From: Pomphorhynchus laevis
Lineage: Eukaryota > Acanthocephala > Palaeacanthocephala > Echinorhynchida > Pomphorhynchidae
DNA: 64,000 bases
Assembly: GCA_012934845.2 (NCBI GenBank)
Contig: WNNJ02003330.1
Coordinates: forward strand, 1-64,000
Direction of reading: 5' to 3'
The notes beneath the pieces are model-generated. The model did not search any database. It had not been told where the DNA came from and was given only the letters and a program-made list of their open reading frames with translations. The position numbers were made by a program, and so were the translations under genes. Numbering within the stretch: the stretch's first letter is position 1; every line of letters begins with the position of its first letter. Positions 44,376 to 53,624 of the stretch are shown here, piece by piece.

Positions 44376-44427
44376 CTTCGTTCATGACGAAGAAGAAAAC
44401 ATTGTCGATATAGGAGTACAAATAGGA

Positions 44428-44433
44428 AATAAA
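44428..44433 (+). terminator. Poly(A) signal AATAAA
   Basis: It lies about 53 bases after the proposed stop of the secreted-protein gene, which supports the last exon. AATAAA is common by chance in such AT-rich DNA. Confidence 0.35.
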
Positions 44434-44439
44434 CTTAAA

Positions 44440-45435
44440 ATTTTATAAATTATTATCTAAATAAATTATTTTCAGTTTTTGAGATTTATGTATTTTTAAA
44501 CTAAAGGTATGCAAGTTAAAAAAGTTTATGGAATACTGTCTTTCCAGAATTCCTTATACCTTCTCCCAATTAGAAAAATATCCTACAATTTTATTTACAT
44601 AAGCATCTCTCACATTTATATTCGTGAATTACCTGGAAAAAAAGTTTCGCCATTTATAAAATACTGCCGATATTGTATAGCATCAATTTAGTTGAGCTCA
44701 ATTGTTCAGCAAATAAAACGCTGTTTGGCATGTTTGCCTCAAAACTCCCCTGATGTTCATCGCAAATTAATGACAAATTAAAATGTTCATCGCAAATAAA
44801 AATGTTTAACGTGTGAGACTTCAAAACAAGTTTCATATTTCATATTTATTAATTTGTTCATGTTTCTGGAAAGGCGGTAGATTTTAATAACGACAATTTT
44901 ATGCATATAAAAGTATTATATAAAAGATAAGATATTTAATATGCAGTAAATTAAATCCTATATTATAATATTATAACATGATAATTTAAATATTATTAAA
45001 AAATTTAAAGATTAAATTAATATTAATAATATTTAAAAAATAATATTAAAATAATAATAATATTAAAACTATATTAATATACAAACTTTATCAGTTTGAA
45101 ATAAAGCGAATTGGTGTAAACTATGAAATTCACGAATCAATAAATTTTATAAGTTAACAATCAAGTGATCATAGCGTAACGTGATCCGTCTCTGGAGCTA
45201 CGTTGCTTAAGAAATAAAAGTTTCCACAGTCAATCATTCTTCGAATAAATTTCTAAGCAAATAAATTGGTGGGACAATCTTTAAAACAATTTTAAGTACA
45301 AATTAGCTTGCATTAATAAGCTATCATTCATAAAAGTTCAGATGGTGATCAATATAATCTGCCGTACAAAATTAAAGTATTTACTTTTCTTACAATAATT
45401 ACACATTTGATCATTTTAATTCATATTACGTTATT
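44440..45435. other. Intergenic or intronic, nothing recognised
   Basis: It may hold further exons of the ORC5-like minus-strand gene, but I could not identify any with confidence. Confidence 0.4.
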
Positions 45436-45439
45436 AAAT

Positions 45440-45977
45440 TTACAAATCAGTGCTATTTCCCATATTGAAAAAATATCTAAGCTTTGCGTCGATATGCTTG
45501 CAACCGCTTTTGCTAATTCTTCGGCCTTGATCGTCAACAAAAAATTCAAGGAACTGTTTTGTAAATTCAGTCGCGTTTTGAAGCAATTGTCTAGGTTTAG
45601 CAGTCTTCGCTATCCATATTTTTACACAGTCACATATGTGTTCTTCATCAATGTTATTAAATCGAACATAATAGTCAGCATTTAAAATTGGATCCCATGT
45701 AATTACAAATACGAGACTGTTATCATTGTATTTAACAATGTTATCAAAATTAGTTACCGAATCAAAAGCATATATTCTGCGGGATCTAAGTATCTGTTGA
45801 TTTCCGAATTGGTTCGAATTATACCTTACATCGATATGGTGCATTATTGGAATTATGCTTCGTATTACTGCAAATGTTGATGTTTTACCAGTGCCGGTCG
45901 GTCCATAAACATTGATAATTGCAGGCTGAAGTGTCAGATTATATTGTATGATAAGGTTTGTAACAAGACAAAAGGTA
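45440..45977 (-). CDS. P-loop ATPase exon, ORC5-like
   Basis: The minus-strand frame opens at a plausible acceptor (aaaacag, exon from 45977) and ends at a stop at 45440, giving about 178 residues. It contains a Walker A loop 'NVYGPTGTGKTSTF' (about 45885-45925), a weak Walker B region 'IYAFDSVTNFDNI', then 'SLVFVITWDPIL' and 'EFTKQFLEFFVDD'. That order resembles origin recognition complex subunit 5, an AAA+ protein of replication initiation. The distance between Walker A and B is shorter than usual for ORC5, and the preceding and following exons were not found. It could be a diverged AAA+ protein or a retained gene fragment. Confidence 0.45.
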
Positions 45978-45979
45978 CT

Positions 45980-46725
45980 GTTTTAGCTAAAAAAATGATT
46001 TTTAATTTTAATTGTTTATTCTGATTATTTAAAATAAATTTCGGGAATAAGCGATTAGCACGATATCGCTAAATCAACCTTGATTCATACACGACATATG
46101 GCTTTTCAACCGCTATTTTATAGCTTGATAAAGCATATGTATCAACTTCAGAGTACATGAAAATATTAGTATATAATATATAGCTATATAAATTACCACA
46201 TTTTTTTCAAATACATATTTATTAGTGCATGCTAGCAATTTTGATTTATTTAACTAAAATTAGAATTCCGAATTTTCGTGAACCCCTGCTGATATCTCCT
46301 GTGAATAAAATTAAAAACATTGAGCACATGCTATCAATTCAAATATATTTACTATTTTTTATATCAAAAATTTATCGTAAATATCAAGTTAGAACTTTGA
46401 AAGCTAAAGTATTTTTATATTTTGAGCAAGCAAATGATTTGATCGATACGAAAATTTTATGTATTTTAAAAACACGGCACTTAAAACTACGCATTTACCT
46501 GGTACGTTTTCTAAATTTCCGTAATTTTAGTAATTATTTTCTAATATTTAAGAACTGCAACAGTTTAAATACTTTATTTATTTTACAATGTTAATTTCTT
46601 ACATAATTATTGTTATTATGCAAACTGGTTTAATATTTTTATATTTAACATATTAATAATATATTAATATATTAATAGATCGTTAGAATACGATCCCCTA
46701 CCAAAAGTAATATACAGAAATGTAT
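45980..46725. other. AT-rich DNA upstream of the ORC5-like exon
   Basis: An open frame at 46229-46594 (plus) is hydrophobic and AT-driven. I do not call it a gene. Confidence 0.45.
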
Positions 46726-46862
46726 ATCTACACCAGCTCAGTGGATGTTGCGTTGAATCACGATACAGACGTCCTGAGTTCAAATCCGATCAGCATCAGT
46801 CTACAGAGAAAGCAGATAATAAGGGTCGAAACGTGAAATGTAGGTCTGGGTCAGCATATGTT
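46725..46862 (+). mobile_element. tRNA-derived SINE
   Basis: An A-box-like 'ccagctcagtgg' (46733-46744) and a perfect B box 'gttcaaatcc' (46778-46787) are spaced as in a tRNA promoter, followed by a non-tRNA body with 'gggtcgaaacgtg'. The flanking sequence cannot fold into a proper acceptor stem that I can see, so a SINE or decayed tRNA is more likely than a working tRNA gene. Confidence 0.6.
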
Positions 46863-46864
46863 AT

Positions 46865-48430
46865 TATTATAATAAATATTGTTATTATGTAAACATATTA
46901 TATTATTAACATATTAATAATATATTAATATATATTATTGATATATAATACTAATTAAATATTTACTAGTTAATAGTCAATATTTATGCTTAGAATGTTA
47001 TTTTCCCACCCTTTTCTTGTTCGTTTACAAGTTTATTGTTATTTAATAGAAGATATTATTTAATAATATAAATGAAGAAAGCAAGTTTGTACCGTTAATT
47101 TTTTATATATCACGAGGAATTGGACTGCGAGCTCTTGAGCCACTCAAGAACATTGCCTCGATAAACTCTAGGTCAAAAAATCGCAAAAATATAGTGATGT
47201 ATTGGTACTTTTGAAACGTAAGATAAGTTTCTCGATTTCACGTGCTTCTTCATTATGCCTACGGAGGCCTCGCTCTAGTAGAAAACATCCAATTTAACCT
47301 GACAATGTAACTCATTTATATGCCCATTTGCGGGAACTTAATTTTAGTGTTATTTTTTAAATATTAAAAAAATTATTTAATATAATTAAATAATTAAATA
47401 TTATTATAAAAATATATTTAAAAACAAATTTAATCGAAAAATAAATTCAAAAAAGAAGGAATTATAAACTAGTTATTTTTAAGTAATGCCAAATATCAAC
47501 ATCTTAAATTAAAGATATAATACAAAAAATTTAGTTTCAAACTTATTCCTTAGTTTAGATAATATATTTTTGCAAGAAAAAATATGTTAGTTAGACCAAC
47601 CAAATCGTTCCTGGACAACATAAGCATTAACGATTAATTCTGTTAATAATACTATCGCGTGAAGTTAATATGTTTAGTAGCATAGTATATGTTATTGCCC
47701 ACATGAGATATACAAATGGTTTCTACAACGTTTCGGTCAAACACTATTACCCTATTAAAGTAAAAAAACTCGTACGAAAGGATTCACATAAATGTCAGAT
47801 GAATTAATATGCAAAAATACTAGTAATATTATTATATCATTATATGTGTTATTATTTTATATAACGAAATCCGAGAGAAAGGTGAAGGAAATGAAATTAA
47901 TAGATCAAATTATATCATGATTATCATGTAATACTCTGTTATATTATCGTAAATACAATAGAGATTTTTTAAAATCATAAAAAAGCATCGATTCGATTAT
48001 CAAGCGTTTGTGGGTATTCGGTTCCTTTATATAATCTGCTACTCGAATCAATGCACGTCAGTGTCGTAAGAACTAAGATGAATGGAAACAAATTATATTA
48101 CAATCAAATTATTCTTATCGACATCATGGAATAGAAAAGAGAGGAAAAAGAGAAAGTTTTCCCATGTTTCTTTCGTATATATTGTATGTAAGGTTGAAAA
48201 TATTTGTACGAGTGTACTAAGTTGAAAAGGATTATAGTATTTGACCAAAATTTGTGTAAAAATAAACCACTTATATGTATCGTGTGAATAATATATACTA
48301 TAATGACTACCGAAAACAATTTATAACAACTTGAAACTCGTCTACATCTTATATATGAATAATATTGATTGTGAAAGGTATTTTCTTAAAACCTACAAAT
48401 ATAAAATTTATTAATAATATTTATTCTTAT
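46865..48430. other. Intergenic, little recognised
   Basis: The patch at about 47100-47310 is less AT-rich and could be an old repeat. Around 47721-47760 the minus strand has 'gaccgaaacgttg', the kind of block seen near PLE ends. The rest shows nothing. Confidence 0.45.
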
Positions 48431-48439
48431 AATGGAGAA

Positions 48440-48575
48440 GTATAAATCAACAAAATAAAATATTAAATTTACAACATATAAATCAGCACAATAATATAAA
48501 GAATAAATTTAAACTCTTAAGCGGAAAATTGTTATGGATTGATAATAAACAAAATGCTTTGTATTAAAATAAGAT
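48440..48575 (+). pseudogene. 3' end of a second Penelope-like ORF
   Basis: 'ataaatcagcacaataatat', 'cttaagcggaaaattgttatg' and 'ctttgtattaaaataa' match the last codons of the PLE frame ending at 30660. The rest of the ORF is absent. Confidence 0.65.
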
Positions 48576-48875
48576 ACTAGATAGTTATTTCAGAGGAAAT
48601 ACATCATTAGCATGTATTTGGCCCCGCTGATATGTTGGGTAGAGGAGTTAGGGGCCGAAACCTGATAACATATCCCTTCCTCCTAATGATCCCTAGTAAT
48701 TATTCTTATACATTGTATATTATTTATTCTAATACAACGTATATTATTTATTATTCAAATCATAAAAATTGACTTTTTAAATTTCAATTTAAAATTTTAT
48801 CTTTATATAAATCATATAAAATATTATATTAACAATCAATTAATGCTGATAAGATTAATCTCTTATATTCAAACT
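48575..48875 (+). repeat. PLE-associated tail repeat, copy H
   Basis: This is the most complete cap: 'tttggccccgctgatatg', 'ttgggtagaggagtta', 'ggggccgaaacctgataac', 'cctaatgatccctagta'. It follows a PLE C-terminal relic exactly as copy F follows the RT. Confidence 0.72.
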
Positions 48876-48887
48876 TTTTATTTTGTT

Positions 48888-49332
48888 TCTGAAACCTGAT
48901 AGCATAGCAGTTGCTCCTGATGACCTTCAATCCTTATTCTGATACATCGTCTGTTATTTATTAGTCAATTCATAAAGATTAACTTTTATTCTGAATTTCA
49001 ATTTTAACTTGATATAAATTGTATAAAATCTATTAAATTATTTATTATTTAATTATATAACATAATATCATTTCATTCAATAAATTAATTCGTTTAATTA
49101 AATAACATTAATCATAAAATTCAATTCATACAGCCTTTATTAGAAATAAAAGCTGTATGAATAATATTTATCTTTATAAATATTAAACAGCCATATAAAT
49201 TATAAAAAATCTTATATAATTATTTGTTTATAATTATTTATTAATTATTATTTAATATAAAATAAATAATATAAAATGTTTTATATTATAATATTTTATA
49301 ATATAAAATACGTAGACTCAGTTAGCTGATAT
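48888..49332 (+). repeat. PLE-associated tail repeat, copy I
   Basis: 'tgaaacctgatagcatagca', 'cctgatgaccttca', 'ttagtcaattcataaag', body, and end 'acgtagactcagttagctga'. It is head-to-tail with H and J. Confidence 0.7.
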
Positions 49333-49490
49333 GATTAATTAATTATTTCATCAGAGAAAATACGTCATTACATGTGTTTGGCCCCACTTATATGTTGGAT
49401 TGAGGACTTGGTGTCGAAACCTGATATCATAGCAGTTCCTCCTGATGACCTCTAATTCTTATTCTAATACAACGTATGTTAAAAATAAAA
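49333..49490 (+). repeat. PLE-associated tail repeat, copy J (5' part)
   Basis: It starts directly where copy I ends and contains the complete cap: 'catcagagaaaatacgtcat', 'gtttggccccacttat', 'gtcgaaacctgatat', 'cctgatgacctctaat'. This shows that the repeat unit is arranged head-to-tail, as in pseudo-LTRs or tandem arrays. Confidence 0.7.
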
Positions 49491-49874
49491 ATATTTGCAA
49501 TGAACTGTGTATTTCATGTAATTGTGGCATTTTAAATTATAGCTGAAGAGTTGAAATTTGCTATTTGGCCATACAATAGACAATTACAATTATTTGGTTC
49601 AAAATGCTGAAGATAGTGAACTCAAATAGCAATGCGCTCTAAATCAATCAAAGAATGTCTTGGACTGTTCGAATTTTAACAAATTAAGGAAAAGTGATTA
49701 AATTTTAAAGATAAAGATAGTGTTAGTTTTAACACCAAAAGTGTTTCAAGTACTTTACGTGACTTGTTTTATTGTATTAGTCGACCGGAAACTCAATAAG
49801 ATTTTATAGCCTTTGTTAATTGTACAACCAATTGCCAATTATTCTAATTACTTGATTTTATTGATTGAACAACA

Positions 49875-50236
49875 TTATATATTGTTTAATCGTGCGAAAT
49901 TAATAAACAGTACCATTTGTATTTGCGTAATGTTAAGTAAGGCCGCATCCTGGTTTGCAACCATTTGTTTTAATTTGGAACACAGCAGTTCACGAAATTC
50001 ATTGCTGCTCATCGAATTTAGATTAATGTGGGAATGAATCGATCGCAAATGTCCAATAAATAATAAAGAGAAAATGATGAGCAATAGAGCGATTAGTTTT
50101 CTTGATTTTGATTTTTCAATTTGGGTATCGTCGAAGCAATTGTGACTTTGTTCGTTCTTGAAATCAACACATCCATTTATGCTGCTGGTACGAGTATATT
50201 CGACATATGTTGATGATGATCTTTTATAATTATGAT
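49875..50236 (-). CDS. Single-pass membrane protein exon, unknown
   Basis: The minus-strand exon opens at a good acceptor (ttattttag at 50237) in phase 1 and runs to a stop at 49875. It encodes about 120 residues: a polar N-terminal part ('KRSSSTYVEYTRTSS', one Cys near 'NGCVDF' and one near 'HNCFDD'), a basic stop 'KSKSRK', a membrane segment 'LIALLLIIFSLLFIGHL' and a C-terminal part with 'ELLCSKLKQMVANQDAALL'. The basic residues before the membrane segment suggest a type II orientation. Composition is clearly protein-like. A first exon ending in phase 1 should lie above 50300; I only see a weak candidate (MLSPKSEQ..., about 50420-50460). No family recognised. Confidence 0.5.
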
Positions 50237-50239
50237 CTA

Positions 50240-50811
50240 AAATAATTGTCGGTATCTAATTAAATTAATATGGACTAAATTGAAATTACATATTTTTATT
50301 ACGAAGATTCGGTCTCTACTTTTTCAATAAAACAACCAACAGAATATATGAATGCATGTATGGATATATAGTAATATTTGTTATACTCCGAATTTATATG
50401 ATAATATTATATGGTGACCAAAACACTTGACAAATTTTGCTCAGATTTTGGGGAAAGCATTATGCCTATTTGTGGTATATCCGCTGCTTGCAGTTTTGAA
50501 ATCAAAAGCCTTGCTAGATATACACAAAAGTATAAACACTTGATTTGCTATTTGGCATTTAAAATATTTTTATTTATAAAAGATAGGTTTTAAAATAGCT
50601 TTATGTTAATTTAAAAATTATAAAATTAGATTAAAAATTTTGAATTAGAAATTCAATTTTTAATCTAATTAGAAATTTAATCTAATTAGAAATAAACTTT
50701 TCAATCTAATTTTTAGTTAAAGATTAAGATGTCGATTTAAATCCAAAATGCTTATACCTTTTATAAATATTATATTATGTGATTTAAATCAATCTTCATG
50801 ATCCCATACGA

Positions 50812-50812
<1 letters not shown>
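50240..50812. other. AT-rich spacer
   Basis: It contains a small palindromic cluster 'aatttctaattagattaaa' at 50630-50710. No gene was recognised apart from a possible first exon of the membrane protein. Confidence 0.4.

Positions 50813-50814
<2 letters not shown>

Positions 50815-50900
<86 letters not shown>
50815..50900. repeat. (AT)n microsatellite, about 86 bp
   Basis: A pure TA/AT tract abuts monomer 1 of the ribozyme satellite. The monomers themselves end in a short 'atatatataatat', so the array probably inserted into, or seeded, this tract. Confidence 0.95.
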
Positions 50901-50904
<4 letters not shown>

Positions 50905-51100
50905 GTTGTTACACCTGCCCTGGGACACTCACTGGTGTACTCATAAATATATCACTATGTTTTCCTCATGAAGAGGCATAAACACCAGGCAGCATTCTAT
51001 ATTCCTCATCAGACTAAGAAATAGAACCGAATTATTCTTGCATTATTCAAAGTCGCTACGTATGCCCAGTCATCCTATGTATGACGACGAACTTCACAAC

Positions 51101-51138
51101 GGTATACGCGTTTCGCTCTAACGGAGCTCATCAGTACC
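51101..51138 (-). ncRNA. Type I hammerhead ribozyme, monomer 1
   Basis: Minus strand, 5' to 3': stem I GGUA; CUGAUGA; stem II GCUC, loop CGUUA, GAGC; GAAA; stem III of two base pairs (A-U and C-G) with a two-base loop; cleavage triplet GUA; stem I UACC. Every invariant core base is present. Cleavage is predicted after the A of GUA, between plus-strand positions 51105 and 51104. Stem I extends outward by C-G and A-U pairs and a bulge, which could allow the usual stem I/II loop contact. Such a short stem III usually needs a dimeric fold. Confidence 0.93.
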
Positions 51139-51562
51139 GTGACTTCTATAATCATCTATAGCCACCTTAACACACGCTTAAACAGTGTTTAAAGCTCGAA
51201 ATACAGAACTACCCTTAATCTGAATCATCGAAGGGAATTTAGCATAAGCTTTGTGCATGGCAGTGACTATTACAGTTTAACCATGCATCAGGCACTAAAT
51301 TCTTTTTAATAGAAATGCTGTTTAACAGGGACACTTAAAAGTGTGCAAATATATATAATATAATTTGTTGTTACACCTGCCCTGGGACACTCACTGGTGT
51401 ACTCATAAATATATCACTATGTTTTCCTCATGAAGAGGCATAAACACAGGCAGCATTCTATATATCCTCATCAGACTAAGAAATAGAACCGAATTATTCT
51501 TGCATTATTCAAAGTCGCTACGTATGCCCAGTCATCCTATGTATGACGACGAACTTCACAAC

Positions 51563-51600
51563 GGTATACGCGTTTCGCTCTAACGGAGCTCATCAGTACC
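51563..51600 (-). ncRNA. Type I hammerhead ribozyme, monomer 2
   Basis: It is identical to the copy in monomer 1, 462 bases on. Two sites in one transcript would release a 462-nt unit. Confidence 0.93.
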
Positions 51601-52024
51601 GTGACTTCTATAATCATCTATAGCCACCTTAACACACGCTTAAACAGTGTTTAAAGCTCGAAATACAGAACTACCCTTAATCTGAATCATCGAAGGGAAT
51701 TTAGCATAAGCTTTGTGCATGGCAGTGACTATTACAGTTTAACCATGCATCAGGCACTAAATTCTTTTTAATAGAAATGCTGTTTAACAGGGACACTTAA
51801 AAGTGTGCAAATATATATAATATAATTTGTTGTTACACCTGCCCTGGGACACTCACTGGTGTACTCATAAATATATCACTATGTTTCCTCATGAAGAGGC
51901 ATAAACACCAGGCAGCATTCTATATATCCTCATCAGACTAAGAAATAGAACCGAATTATTCTTGCATTATTCAAAGTCGCTACGTATGCCCAGTCATCCT
52001 ATGTGTGACGACAAACTTCACAAC

Positions 52025-52062
52025 GGTATACGCGTTTCGCTCTAACGGAGCTCATCAGTACC
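52025..52062 (-). ncRNA. Type I hammerhead ribozyme, monomer 3
   Basis: The 38-base core is identical to the other two, although the flanking monomer has picked up changes (for example 'tgtgtgacgacaaac' instead of 'tgtatgacgacgaac'). Confidence 0.93.
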
Positions 52063-52163
52063 GTGACTTCTATAATCATCTATAGGCACCTTAACACACG
52101 CACTTAAACAGTGTTTAAAGCTCGAAATACAGAACTACCCTTAATCTGAATCATCGAAGGGAA

Positions 52164-52268
52164 TTTGAATAATGCAAGAATAATTCGGTTCTATTTCTTA
52201 GTCTGATGAAGATATATAGAGTGCTGCCTGGTATTTATGCCTCTTCATGAGGAAAACATAGTGATATA
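52164..52268 (-). repeat. Inverted partial satellite copy closing the array
   Basis: 'gaataatgcaagaataattc' through 'tgcctcttcatgaggaaaac' is the reverse complement of the first quarter of a monomer (compare 50961-51055). It joins monomer 3 at 'gggaattt', so a read-through RNA could fold back on the array. Confidence 0.85.
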
Positions 52269-52372
52269 TATATTGGTTTTTATATTTATATATTGGTTGT
52301 TAGTAAGTTGAAGCAACCTCTCGGTATCACTATAAAATTCTATGTATTTTTTTTTCAAAAATATTATTTAAA

Positions 52373-52752
52373 AACCAAGCATAAAGAACTTTTTATATAC
52401 AGATTGTCAGAATATAGACTATATACTAGTTTCGAATTTTACAATTCTTCTTCAGTGTCTGTATTTGCACATTGCTACACAGGTATATACTCTCTACCAC
52501 GTCCTCTTTTGATCTGGAAGAATTTAAGGGAGATGATAGCCGCTAGTGTGGTTAAAACCGTGTATAAAAATTTGCCTTTAAATCGTGAAAAAGAAAAGAA
52601 AAAACAAGAGCATTATTGGATTCGACAACTGATGACCGACATACACGGTTTAAACCACACTAGTAGCAATGTGCAAATACAGACACTGAAGAAGAATTGT
52701 AAAATTCAAAACTAGTATATAATCTATAAAAAGTTCTTTATGCTTGGTTTCT
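52373..52752. repeat. Foldback element FB5 enclosing a Penelope-like coding relic
   Basis: The outer arms run from 'aaccaagcataaagaacttt' to 'aaagttctttatgcttggtt'. Inside them 'actagtttcgaattttacaa' faces 'ttgtaaaattcaaaactagt'. The left arm (minus strand) has CUGAAGA (52455-52449), A, GAAUU, GUAA, AAUUC, then GAAA (52433-52430). The spacer encodes 'KEKKKQEHYWIRQLM...GLNHTSS' (about 52585-52665), which resembles the 'ReqyWi..L.t..p.GLN' motif found in Penelope-like proteins. This makes it a PLE-derived foldback. Confidence 0.75.
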
Positions 52753-52760
52753 GAATTATA

Positions 52761-52766
<6 letters not shown>

Positions 52767-52842
<76 letters not shown>
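52767..52842. repeat. (AT)n microsatellite, about 76 bp
   Basis: A pure AT tract lies between the PLE foldback and the 360-bp repeat. Confidence 0.95.
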
Positions 52843-52846
<4 letters not shown>

Positions 52847-53620
52847 ATTGCGAAAAATCGCTTGAAACTGTGGTCCAGGAGCCAAAGCTGGCTACGATTG
52901 ATTTTTAATCCATATTTGCTGCTAAAAACTGGACTTCGATCATCAGCTCCATCAGTCTAATGTATCACTCCGAGACATATATATATACATTGTTATAGCT
53001 TTCTCCTTGGTAAGGATTAAACTTGTTACACCGCCTGGATCCTTTGGAGGATACATTTTTATAATTTTATATCTGACTGGGTTAAACTGTGTTCCGGGAA
53101 ATAACAAGCTTCAGTTTCGTAATTGTAAATGTTAACAAAAACCGGAGTTTGATTACAAGTAGAGAAGACTTCCTTATCACCGCTAGACGAGCTGATGGTA
53201 GCCGGCCGCACTAATCAGTAGAATGAACTACCATTAGTCGTTTCGGCTGCCTTGTGATATATTAAATAGGCATTTCCGAGAATTTGCTAACGTGGTAGCA
53301 TGGACCTAGCCTCTTTAAACTAACCATGTGCTTTCCGGATTATCCTAATTTTATTCGGCAGCAATTTTAGTTGCGGTCGTTGCTTGCTTTCTCACAGGAT
53401 ACTTTGCAGAATACATTTTTATAATTTTATATCTGACTAAGTTAAACTGTGCTCCGGGAGCTAATATGCTTCAGTTTCATAATTGTAGATGTTGCCAAAA
53501 ACCGGAGTTCGATTACAAGTAAAGCAGACTTCCTTATCACTCCTAGACGAGCTGATGGTAGCCAGCAGCACTAATCAGTAGGGTGCACTACCATCAGTCA
53601 TTTCGGCTCCTAGACAACAT
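52843..53620. repeat. 360-bp tandem repeat with long palindrome (about two copies)
   Basis: Landmarks 'atacatttttataatttta' (53051 and 53411) and 'gacttccttatcac' (53167 and 53527) are exactly 360 bp apart. Each copy contains 'gacgagctgatggtag', a 25-40 base loop, then 'ctaccat(t/c)agtc(g/a)tttcggct'. The second unit is truncated near 53620. A fragment of the same family sits at 22676-22840. The first 200 bases (52843-53040) are not part of the period and end in 'gttacaccgcctgga'. I see no coding capacity. Confidence 0.8.
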
Positions 53621-53624
53621 TTAT

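Larger units (their letters stand above)
50901..52166. repeat. 462-bp satellite with hammerhead ribozyme (2.7 monomers)
   Basis: Monomers are 50901-51362, 51363-51824 and 51825-52166 (truncated), each starting 'atttgttgttacacctgccc'. Successive landmarks are exactly 462 bp apart. The first two monomers differ by only a handful of single-base or two-base changes, so the array is young. I see no ORF. Each monomer carries a canonical type I hammerhead on the minus strand. Array length, monomer size and ribozyme match the properties of ribozyme satellites and retrozymes described in newts, schistosomes, cave crickets and other metazoans. Confidence 0.92.

Noticed and set aside
46229-46594. 121-codon open frame
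   Set aside because: AT-driven composition (Ile, Leu, Phe, Lys, Asn), no domain. It lies upstream of the ORC5-like exon on the other strand.
46725-46800. Functional tRNA gene
   Set aside because: A and B boxes are present, but no paired acceptor stem could be drawn and a SINE body follows.
50997-51020. Second CUGAUGA (minus strand) in the satellite near 51000-51015 as another ribozyme
   Set aside because: No hairpin followed by GAAA lies downstream in the right place. It is probably just sequence next to the real ribozyme.
50901-52166. CRISPR-like or bacterial array
   Set aside because: Monomers are 462 bp, contiguous and without spacers. The context is eukaryotic.
52293-52715. 140-codon open frame as a host gene
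   Set aside because: It runs through both arms of foldback FB5. Only its middle shows protein similarity, and that is Penelope-like.
53187-53256. Palindrome of the 360-bp repeat as a true hammerhead
   Set aside because: The minus strand has GCCGAAAC and a long stem but no CUGANGA in the required place and no cleavable NUH with a matching stem I.
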